Shown: one piece after another, positions 6,381-11,635 of the stretch
Position numbering within the stretch: the first letter of the stretch is position 1
How the letters are laid out: each line of letters begins with the position of its first letter
DNA from: Euryarchaeota archaeon UBA181
GTDB taxonomy: Archaea > Thermoplasmatota > Poseidoniia > Poseidoniales > Thalassarchaeaceae
Reading direction: 5' to 3'
Assembly: GCA_002496725.1 (NCBI GenBank)
Contig: DALI01000027.1
Coordinates: 10,620 to 22,333 of the forward strand
DNA: 11,714 nucleotides
Position numbers and translations under genes: made by a program
Notes under the pieces: model-generated
Databases searched by the model: none
Seen by the model: the letters and a program-made list of their open reading frames with translations, nothing else
Told to the model about the DNA's origin: nothing

Positions 6381-6945
6381 AGTCGCGTCTAGCCATCAAG
6401 GCTGCCATGGCAAGAGAGAGAGTGGCTAGAGGAGCTGTGGGCCCAGGCAGTCCATCTTCATCTGACTGGCAATCGTCTCCATTGTCATTCCACGTTGAGC
6501 CCCCCCAAGTCCCATTGTCGTACCAGCAAGACGACCAAACCTTCCACCCCCATCCAGTCTCTGGGATGATGACCTCTGATTGGTCCTCATAATGCAATAC
6601 GAACCTCCAGTTGATGTATGAGGCCGAGTCGTCTGGAATGATTTCTCCGTACCAATTACCTGATTCATCCCTTTCCAGAGATTGGGTAGAGGGAGGGTAG
6701 CAAACACCGGAATTGATGCAAATCTGAGTCACCCATTCGACTATCGTACCATTCTGGTCGGCTTCTTCAGAGAGATTCAGCCAAATAGGGTATGCAACAT
6801 TGGCTTGGGGTTCTTGAGGAGAGATATGGAGGATACTTATGTCGGTTCCTTCCAAGGAGGAAGCCTCGTTGACACCTCCCTCAGCGACCGCCGTGAGAGT
6901 TGGCATCAGAAGGAGCAGAACCAGGATCATGGATGTGTTCCGCAT
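6379..6945 (-). CDS. Secreted DsbD-alpha-like protein with PGF-CTERM-like C-terminal anchor
   Basis: This protein has 188 residues. Residues 1-21 are a signal peptide (MRNTSMILVLLLLMPTLTAV, then A and E at a likely cleavage point). The mature part is a probable beta-sandwich carrying ICINSGVCYPP (75-85), that is Cys-x5-Cys-Tyr-Pro-Pro. This matches the active-site motif of the N-terminal alpha domain of DsbD, a thiol-disulfide relay protein, where two cysteines with the same spacing precede YPP. Two further cysteines are C140 and C159. A Trp/Asn-rich stretch (132-158) and an acidic linker lead to LPGPTAPLATLSLAMAALMA (166-185) followed by RR. This is the Pro-Gly, hydrophobic helix, Arg layout of archaeosortase-processed proteins, with Pro where PGF has Phe. 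The protein is expected to sit at the outer face of the membrane. It lies 39 bases after the PUA gene and 8 bases before the deiodinase-like gene. The redox role is inferred from one motif. Confidence 0.75.
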   Translation of the reverse strand: MRNTSMILVLLLLMPTLTAVAEGGVNEASSLEGTDISILHISPQEPQANVAYPIWLNLSEEADQNGTIVEWVTQICINSGVCYPPSTQSLERDESGNWYGEIIPDDSASYINWRFVLHYEDQSEVIIPETGWGWKVWSSCWYDNGTWGGSTWNDNGDDCQSDEDGLPGPTAPLATLSLAMAALMARRD

Positions 6946-6984
6946 GAGATTGCGTGAGAGCCCCCCCTCATCAAGGATTAGGGT

Positions 6985-7488
6985 TCAAGCCTCGATATTC
7001 CAGAGTTCGTCTCCAATCCAGTGAATCGTCGATATGGCTTTTCCCTTGGTCATATGCATCATCTCTTCACCGTCCACAATAGCAACTCCTGAGGCTAAAG
7101 GGGTCCCAGACTCCTGATCCCTTATCCAAACGAATCCTCCCGGATCGATAGAGGGGTCAGCTATGTGGATCCCAGCTCCCATGCAGTCGGCCCCATTCAT
7201 CAGGAACGGGATAGCTCCCTTGTCAACCGCCGCCCAGCTCCTTTCTGGGCCCCAGAGCATTATTCCCCTCAAAGTAGGAACCCACTTATTGGACCCGGTC
7301 ACATCCATCTTCATAGCGACGATTTCACGATTCAGGATCAGTATATCCCTGCCATCGAAGTGTGCTAGCTCGATGAATCCTGATGACATATCCACCTCTA
7401 GCCCCATTGTTTCTCCTAGATCTCTCTCGACATCCCTCATCTGCTTGTGCCTTACGGGTTTCCTCTTCCTAACCCTCGCCTCGGCCAT
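6985..7488 (-). CDS. MCT-1-like pre-PUA/PUA-domain RNA-binding protein
   Basis: From ATG 7488 this is 167 residues. The N-terminal part (about 1-80) corresponds to the pre-PUA domain of archaeal MCT-1/Tma20-like proteins. Residues about 85-165 are a PUA domain: VDKGAIPFLMNGADCMGAGI (88-107), then the ADPSIDPGGFVWIRD strand region (110-124), PLASGVAIVDGEEM (130-143) and a C-terminal KGKAISTIHWIGDELWNI. PUA domains bind structured RNA. Eukaryotic MCT-1 works with DENR on the small ribosomal subunit, and the archaeal protein is usually inferred to act in translation or RNA modification. ATG 7488 gives the length usual for the family. ATG 7533 or 7548 would add 15 or 20 residues of unremarkable sequence, but 7533 fits a leaderless transcript better. 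The gene is divergent from S8e and shares its promoter region. It is the first gene of a minus-strand cluster. Confidence 0.85.
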   Translation of the reverse strand: MAEARVRKRKPVRHKQMRDVERDLGETMGLEVDMSSGFIELAHFDGRDILILNREIVAMKMDVTGSNKWVPTLRGIMLWGPERSWAAVDKGAIPFLMNGADCMGAGIHIADPSIDPGGFVWIRDQESGTPLASGVAIVDGEEMMHMTKGKAISTIHWIGDELWNIEA

Positions 7489-7560
7489 GTCCCAGCCTGA
7501 GGACGGTCCTCCAAGAACGTAGTGATGCCCCATCCAAGGGAATTTCATCCCTCCAATCTA

Positions 7561-7570
7561 TTGAAATAAG
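7561..7570. promoter_or_regulatory. TATA box of rps8e, possibly shared with the divergent PUA gene
   Basis: TTGAAATA (7561-7568) is close to the archaeal TATA consensus and lies exactly 31 bases before the S8e ATG (7592), which predicts a leaderless mRNA starting on the start codon. On the other strand the same element reads TTATTTCAA and would start transcripts near 7539, just upstream of in-frame ATG 7533 of the PUA gene. Confidence 0.55.
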
Positions 7571-7591
7571 GTGGGTCGGTCGGCGGGACGC

Positions 7592-7987
7592 ATGGCGAAG
7601 TGGCACGGTATCTCCCGACGCAAGCCGTCAGGCGGACGCTTGAAGCGCCCCAACCGTTACAGAGGCAAGCGCAGGACTGAGGTTTCCAGTGAGGCCCAGT
7701 ACGCTTACATCGGTGAAAAGGACGAGCGAAAGGTGTACAGAAAGAACGCTGGTTCCCAGACTTCTAGGTTGCTTTCAGCTAATACCGTGAATGTCAGCAT
7801 GCCCAAAGAGGGAAAGACATCCAAGGCCACTATCAACAGTGTTATCGAGAATGACGCTGATCCTAACTTCATCAGGAGAAACATCGTTACCAAGGGATCG
7901 ATAGTCGATACCAGCATGGGAAGGGTGAAGATCACCAGTCGTCCGGGGATGCACGGAGTCATATCCGGAATCCTCCTAGAGGACTGA
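7592..7987 (+). CDS. rps8e: Ribosomal protein S8e (eS8)
   Basis: This 131-residue, strongly basic small-subunit ribosomal protein belongs to a family found in archaea and eukaryotes but not bacteria. The start MAKWHGISRRKPSGGRLKR and the segments TSRLLSANTVNVSMPKEGKT, ADPNFIRRNIVTKGSIVDT and VKITSRPGMHGVISGILLED all match the archaeal family, and the length is normal. The ATG at 7592 is chosen over the in-frame GTG at 7571 for two reasons: the family begins here, and a TATA-like box lies exactly 31 bases upstream. The protein sits on the small ribosomal subunit body and contacts 16S rRNA. It is followed after 48 bases by the SRP19 gene, so the two are probably co-transcribed. Confidence 0.97.
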   Translation: MAKWHGISRRKPSGGRLKRPNRYRGKRRTEVSSEAQYAYIGEKDERKVYRKNAGSQTSRLLSANTVNVSMPKEGKTSKATINSVIENDADPNFIRRNIVTKGSIVDTSMGRVKITSRPGMHGVISGILLED

Positions 7988-8020
7988 GTGCACGAAGCCC
8001 TCAAGTCACACGGCCCATGA

Positions 8021-8027
8021 GAGAGGT
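8021..8027 (+). promoter_or_regulatory. Shine-Dalgarno site of srp19
   Basis: GAGAGGT includes GAGGT, complementary to the 3' end of archaeal 16S rRNA, eight bases before the ATG at 8036. It shows that this internal operon gene uses classical ribosome binding, unlike the apparently leaderless first gene. Confidence 0.55.
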
Positions 8028-8035
8028 ACGATAGC

Positions 8036-8476
8036 ATGGCAGGAGACCCAAGCAAGCTGACTGTCTGGACAGGCTACTTCGACTCCAGATTATCCAGGAC
8101 AGCTGGACGCAGGGTGAGCAAGGAGGCTAGTATTCCGCAACCAACCCTTGACGCTGTTGCGTGGGCCGCCAACAAAGTGGGAGTCAGGAAGATGAAGAAG
8201 CAACCTGAGGCGAGTCACCCCTCTAGGCCATTCGCTCAGGAAGGGAGGCTAGTCATGGACTCAACTGATGCTATGAATGCTACTGGGATGAATAGCAAGG
8301 AGGGCGTAATGCGAGAGATCGGCGTGATGATGCGCGCAGAGATGAAGAAATCTAGGGAAGAGGGCAGGAAGGAATCAGTCTCCCCGTCCCGAGGTAACAA
8401 GCAACAGAGGGCCCAGAGGAAATCATTCAGGCAGAAGCCCAGTGGGCAGAGGAAGAAGAAGTTCGGTCGGAAGTGA
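8036..8476 (+). CDS. srp19: Signal recognition particle protein SRP19 with long basic tail
   Basis: This 146-residue protein is SRP19, which binds SRP (7S) RNA and prepares it for SRP54 binding in co-translational targeting to the membrane. The core is at about residues 8-100: LTVWTGYFDSRLSRTAGRRV (the conserved N-terminal strand and R-x-x-GRRV loop), then KEASIPQPTLDAVAWAANKVGV, KQPEASHPSRPFAQEGRLVM and a final helix SKEGVMREIGVMM. Archaeal SRP19 is usually about 90-100 residues. Here a tail of about 45 residues follows (from RAEMKKSREEGRK to QRKKKFGRK) with 19 Lys/Arg and only four acidic residues. Eukaryotic SRP19 also ends in a lysine-rich tail. The ATG at 8036 has a good Shine-Dalgarno site. 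The stop TGA (8474-8476) lies inside a second ribosome-site-like sequence belonging to the next gene. Confidence 0.9.
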   Translation: MAGDPSKLTVWTGYFDSRLSRTAGRRVSKEASIPQPTLDAVAWAANKVGVRKMKKQPEASHPSRPFAQEGRLVMDSTDAMNATGMNSKEGVMREIGVMMRAEMKKSREEGRKESVSPSRGNKQQRAQRKSFRQKPSGQRKKKFGRK

Positions 8477-8891
8477 TATTCTGTTTTCCATAGAAGCGGG
8501 AGTCCCCGATGTGGAGACCTACCTTCGTCTACGAGAGGGCGCTGGTATGAGGTCGAGAACATCCCAAGGGGCTTCCAAGGGCCTTGGGTCCGAACTTTTC
8601 TCAGTCATTCTTCGGATAGAGGAGTCTGGCGAGGCGATAGGGATGGGGAGAGTGGTCGGAGACGGTGGGACCGTCTTCCACATCTGTGACATGGCTGTTG
8701 AGAAGCGCTGGCAGGGGAGAGGAGGGGGTTCTATCATAATGGATTCCCTGATGGAGTACATCACCCGAGAGGCAACCCCTCAATCGTACATCAATCTCAT
8801 GGCCGATGTCGATGGATTCTACGAGAAATGGGGATTCAGGCCAACTGAACCCTCTTCCAGAGGTATGTTCCTGAGACTCTCAGGAGAATAA
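8442..8891 (+). CDS. GNAT-family N-acetyltransferase (start uncertain)
   Basis: This is an acyl-CoA-dependent N-acetyltransferase of the GNAT fold. In order, numbered from GTG 8442: VPDVETYLRLREGAGM (21-36), the first strand-helix; GMGRVVGDGGTVFHICDMAV (67-86), strands 2-4; KRWQGRGGGSIIMDSLMEY (88-106) with the Q-x-x-G-x-G pyrophosphate loop for acetyl-CoA; and FYEKWGFRPTEPSSRGMFLR (127-146), the C-terminal signature. The acceptor substrate is unknown. GTG 8442 is the only standard start codon that keeps the whole fold, but it lies 35 bases inside srp19 with no ribosome site. GGAAGTGAT (8469-8477), one mismatch from the anti-Shine-Dalgarno complement, sits in front of CTG 8481, seven bases after its GGAAG core. 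Starting there gives 136 residues and keeps all conserved parts. ATT 8478 is another possibility. Confidence 0.82.
   Translation: MGRGRRSSVGSDILFSIEAGVPDVETYLRLREGAGMRSRTSQGASKGLGSELFSVILRIEESGEAIGMGRVVGDGGTVFHICDMAVEKRWQGRGGGSIIMDSLMEYITREATPQSYINLMADVDGFYEKWGFRPTEPSSRGMFLRLSGE
8469..8477 (+). promoter_or_regulatory. Ribosome-binding site containing the srp19 stop codon
   Basis: GGAAGTGAT differs by one base from GGAGGTGAT, the full complement of the 16S rRNA 3' end. It contains the srp19 TGA stop and is correctly spaced only for a non-standard start (CTG 8481, or ATT 8478) in the GNAT frame. This suggests reinitiation coupled to srp19 translation. Confidence 0.45.
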
Positions 8892-8939
8892 TGCCTGTTT
8901 TTCGGATGCAGGTAAGTATCATGACTGCCTCCGTTGCAC

Positions 8940-9707
8940 ATGGAAACGGGAATGGCCGGTAAAGTAGTGCTGGTCACTGGCGGTGCTGGTGGCATAGGTC
9001 GGGCTATTTGCAGGGCATTCTCCTCAGAGGGAGCTAGGGTAGTCATCCACTATCATCAGTCTTCTGAGTCTGCGCAATCGCTTGCCAACGAGCTAGGCGC
9101 GGTGGCCATGTATGCCGATCTCAGGGATCCAATCTCGGCCAATGAGCTAATTAGCAATGTGACCTCAAAGCTCGGATCCCTGGATATCTGCGTGGCTAAC
9201 GCGGGTAGCTACCCACCTGTCTCAAAACCACTCTGGGAAATTAGCGCAGAGAGATGGTCTGAGACCCTCGCATCGAACTTGGACGTAACTGTCAACACCG
9301 CTCGATCTTTCCTATCTCATGCCTCAGGGTCAGGGAGTGGATCCCTGGTCATGATCGGCTCGACCGCTGGCATATACGGCGAATCTGGTCACTCGGATTA
9401 CGCGGCTGCCAAGGGGGCAATAACATCTGGACTGCTGATGTCGCTGAAGAACGACGTCTCGAGGATAGGGGGCGTAAGAGTGAATGCCGTGGCCCCGGGA
9501 TGGACCGTGACACCAAAGAAGGTTGAGCAGGGTGTTGATGACGAGATGGTCGAGAGGGCTACAGCCACGATGTCTCTGAAGAAGCTCGCAACTCCAGAAG
9601 ACGTCGCTAGAATCGTTGTTGTGCTCTCTTCGGATGAGTTATCCGGACATGTCACAGGACAGGTCATCGAGGTAGCTGGTGGGATGGAAGGGCGTCTGAT
9701 TCCCTAG
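8940..9707 (+). CDS. Short-chain dehydrogenase/reductase (SDR)
   Basis: This 255-residue enzyme is a classical SDR: an NAD(P)-dependent Rossmann-fold oxidoreductase, most like 3-oxoacyl-ACP reductase (FabG) and sugar or alcohol dehydrogenases. The cofactor loop TGGAGGIG is at 13-20. The NAG motif is at 87-89. The catalytic tetrad is N113 (in LASNLD), S141 (in IGSTAGIYG), Y154 and K158 (YAAAK), followed by PGW (186-188). The C-terminal HVTGQVIEVAGGMEGR is the usual oligomer-interface segment. The residues after the second strand (HYHQSS) do not include the acidic residue typical of NAD specificity, so NADP is somewhat favoured. The substrate is unknown. ATG 8940 is chosen; TTG 8934 and ATG 8952 are alternatives. 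It follows the GNAT gene by 48 bases and is probably in the S8e transcript. Its stop overlaps that of the convergent hydrolase gene within CTAG. Confidence 0.9.
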   Translation: METGMAGKVVLVTGGAGGIGRAICRAFSSEGARVVIHYHQSSESAQSLANELGAVAMYADLRDPISANELISNVTSKLGSLDICVANAGSYPPVSKPLWEISAERWSETLASNLDVTVNTARSFLSHASGSGSGSLVMIGSTAGIYGESGHSDYAAAKGAITSGLLMSLKNDVSRIGGVRVNAVAPGWTVTPKKVEQGVDDEMVERATATMSLKKLATPEDVARIVVVLSSDELSGHVTGQVIEVAGGMEGRLIP

Positions 9708-10501
9708 TCTACTAGCCATCCGGACAAGTGCGGCATCACATCTGTTGACTTGGTGATAACTCCCATATGGCCACCGGGGACATGCTTCACTCTGACATCT
9801 GAAAGCACTCTTGATAGTAATGTACAGGCCTCGAACTGGTGAGGGGGTGTTTCTTCACTGAGGGTGATGAGTATGGGATGGGGGATCGTCTCGTAGAATG
9901 ATGGAGGCGTCTTGTCATAGCACAGCATCCTGACCTCACTGAGTATCTTGGGCTGTAGCACCCTCCACATATCCCTCCTAGCGTCCAGCATGGAGTCCCA
10001 TGCCCCTGGAACGTTCCAGTAGTCAACGAAGTCCCTCAGGAAGTCCTCAGGCTCCAGGCCCTCAGTGAAGAATGTCTCGACTACTTCCCCAAACTCGTTC
10101 TTGAGGTCCTCCCTGTCCGTAGATTGCAGGCACCCCCAGACAGTGGGCTCATGGAATGACATCCTCCTGATCTTATCTGGGTGATTTCTAGCCAGCATGA
10201 GCCCTATGAACCCCCCATATGAGTGCCCCAGGATATCCACCGAGCCTTCCTCGGCGAGTAGAAGTCTCTCTGCGGCGAGGTAGTCCAACCACGAGTCGAT
10301 TTCGCCCTCACCCTTCCACTGGTCCGACTTCGGGTAGCAGAGGTAGTGAGGGCAGACAATCCTCCTTCCTTTGACCAATGGGAGCATGTCCCTCCACTGC
10401 CTTGAGTCTAGTCCAGTGCTGCATAGCATCAGTATTGTGGGCCCTTCCCCCTCTATCTCCAAGTAATGGAAGTCATGTCCATCCACCTCTATCTCCGGCA
10501 T
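9704..10501 (-). CDS. Alpha/beta-hydrolase fold protein
   Basis: From ATG 10501 this is 265 residues. The alpha/beta-hydrolase nucleophile elbow is GHSYGG (92-97, Ser94) and the catalytic His is H245 in VPGGHMG. The acid is probably E216 or E217 in LITLSEETPP, where most members have Asp. The oxyanion segment after the third strand is LCSTGLDSRQW (26-36) in place of the usual HG-rich loop. A helical cap covers roughly 120-200. Possible roles are esterase, lactonase or C-C hydrolase, and the sequence does not decide among them. The ATG at 10501 is preceded by GAGGT nine bases upstream and begins the usual first strand (EIEVDGHDFHYLE). An in-frame GTG at 10603 would add 34 unremarkable residues, but a TATA-like element lies directly on it, so transcripts would start downstream of that GTG. 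Confidence 0.85.
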   Translation of the reverse strand: MPEIEVDGHDFHYLEIEGEGPTILMLCSTGLDSRQWRDMLPLVKGRRIVCPHYLCYPKSDQWKGEGEIDSWLDYLAAERLLLAEEGSVDILGHSYGGFIGLMLARNHPDKIRRMSFHEPTVWGCLQSTDREDLKNEFGEVVETFFTEGLEPEDFLRDFVDYWNVPGAWDSMLDARRDMWRVLQPKILSEVRMLCYDKTPPSFYETIPHPILITLSEETPPHQFEACTLLSRVLSDVRVKHVPGGHMGVITKSTDVMPHLSGWLVD

Positions 10502-10603
10502 TATTCCCCTACCTCTGATAATTCTGACAGTACAAGAGAGGCCGTCCAATGCATTGGGGGCGTTGATCCGGATGTTCCCATAGCACGCTGAAAGGACTTT
10601 CAC

Positions 10604-10617
10604 AAATTAATATGACT
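10604..10617 (-). promoter_or_regulatory. TATA-like element upstream of the alpha/beta hydrolase gene
   Basis: The minus strand reads GTCATATTAATTT. Standard spacing puts the transcript start near 10585, downstream of the in-frame GTG 10603, leaving a leader of about 85 bases before ATG 10501. It supports the shorter protein start. The rest of the 10604-10721 gap holds no gene I can support. Confidence 0.4.
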
Positions 10618-10721
10618 TATTCATCGTGAACCTGACTCTAACCTATACACGCTCGTGAGCTGAAGACGGTGGAACTCTGGGAATAGTGGCATGAAAGACG
10701 TAAATTAGGCATCATCCCTAA

Positions 10722-11063
10722 ATGGGCTTAGCACAACGATTTGTTATGGTTGTCGGAGATTTATTGGGTGAAATCTGCTTCGACATGATTCTTCTAGCGC
10801 TTCTGCACATAGTGTTCGAGTTGGCCGTTCAGGTACTAATGAACGTGTTCGGACTCTCCCGAAACGAGGCTGAGGGGTCGGCATTAGCATTCCTCTTCTT
10901 TGTGGTATTTCTGATGGCCGCCCTCACAGCCTACCGGAGGAAAAAGCTTGGAAAAGCGGTGGTACTGGACACCGATGGGGATGGTCGGATATCGGAGGAG
11001 GAGGAGGCCGCGGCCTTTGGAATCGATCTGACTATTCCCGAGGATCAGGAGAAAGAAGGGTGA
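10722..11063 (+). CDS. Small two-helix membrane protein with one EF-hand
   Basis: This 113-residue protein has two hydrophobic segments, at about residues 18-44 (ICFDMILLALLHIVFELAVQ and onward) and 53-71 (SALAFLFFVVFLMAALTAY). A basic stop-transfer YRRKK (71-75) follows, then a complete calcium-type EF-hand loop DTDGDGRISEEE (83-94) with D83, D85, D87 and E94 at coordinating positions. The tail is acidic. The Arg/Lys cluster after helix two predicts that the EF-hand is cytoplasmic, with both ends inside. I do not recognise a named family. Single EF-hands of this kind occur in bacterial and archaeal proteins (calerythrin or dockerin-like loops), where they bind calcium. The ATG at 10722 has no Shine-Dalgarno sequence; ATG 10746 is an alternative that keeps both helices. 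The gene converges with the SprT-like gene, three bases between the stop codons. Confidence 0.72.
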   Translation: MGLAQRFVMVVGDLLGEICFDMILLALLHIVFELAVQVLMNVFGLSRNEAEGSALAFLFFVVFLMAALTAYRRKKLGKAVVLDTDGDGRISEEEEAAAFGIDLTIPEDQEKEG

Positions 11064-11066
11064 GAG

Positions 11067-11585
11067 TCACCTGGGACTCTCTCGATCTTCAAGGACGACC
11101 TTGCAATCCCTGCACCTGTAGCGACCGTTCGCCCTTCTTGACCTAGGATGACTATTCCCACAGGATGGGCACACCCATAGCCACTTGGATGACCTCTCAC
11201 GGAGATACCTGCCGAAGTCCTCGCCCATCGACCTGGCCTCGATATCGGGCCACAGGGACTCGAGCTCCCTGAACTCCCTGCCGTGGTCGGAGAGACCGAG
11301 GGCGTGGAGGTACTCGTGGTACAGCAGGAAGTCGGCATACCTCGACCACTCGTCCGTCAGGGCGTAGGGGTGGACGTCTATACAGCGAACGTCCGCGGGC
11401 GTCACCCCCTCGGACTTGCGAACTCCCCTCCTGTATCTGCAAACCGCATGGAGACGCGTCGCACTCCTCCTCAGCAGACCGAGGGGTATCCCGTCCAGCT
11501 CGTCCACGGGTAGGTGCGAGATTCCACTTATCCCACTCATGGTGGATATGACCAGAAGACCTCTCTCACTGAGTTCGGGCTCCAT
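11067..11585 (-). CDS. SprT-like zinc metalloprotease with C-terminal zinc ribbon
   Basis: This 172-residue protein has the SprT-like signature HEYLHALGLSDHGREF: zinc ligands H90 and H94, catalytic E91, and a third histidine H101. The family is related to Spartan/Wss1 proteases that digest proteins crosslinked to DNA, and to bacterial SprT. A C-terminal zinc ribbon follows: C139-x2-C142 and C158-x2-C161, ending in a basic/acidic tail. The core before the active site (about 40-90) includes RCIDVHPYALTDEW, the strand preceding the metalloprotease helix. DNA-protein crosslink repair is a reasonable inference but not shown. ATG 11585 is taken as the start; ATG 11540 (residue 16) is an alternative that begins just before the first conserved strand. 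Codons look GC-richer than in rimK and the SAP gene. It follows a partial upstream gene by about 50 bases and probably shares its transcript. Confidence 0.82.
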   Translation of the reverse strand: MEPELSERGLLVISTMSGISGISHLPVDELDGIPLGLLRRSATRLHAVCRYRRGVRKSEGVTPADVRCIDVHPYALTDEWSRYADFLLYHEYLHALGLSDHGREFRELESLWPDIEARSMGEDFGRYLRERSSKWLWVCPSCGNSHPRSRRANGRYRCRDCKVVLEDRESPR

Positions 11586-11635
11586 GCCCCCTGCTGAAAG
11601 AGACGCTCTTCAACATTGGTGGTCGCAACTCCGAA

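Noticed and set aside
6961..6967. Run of seven C residues upstream of the secreted-protein gene
   Set aside because: It is in the 39-base gap after the PUA gene, outside coding sequence. It is too far from the start to be a good ribosome site, and nothing indicates slippage.
7705..8055. Minus-strand open frame across S8e and into srp19
   Set aside because: It lies antisense to two highly conserved genes and spans their junction.
10650..10659. GCTCGTGAGC palindrome in the hydrolase/EF-hand gap
   Set aside because: Only four base pairs with a two-base centre; too short to distinguish from chance.
10691..10708. Five-codon mini-ORF (MKDVN) upstream of the EF-hand gene
   Set aside because: Such short frames occur by chance, and there is no ribosome site or other support.
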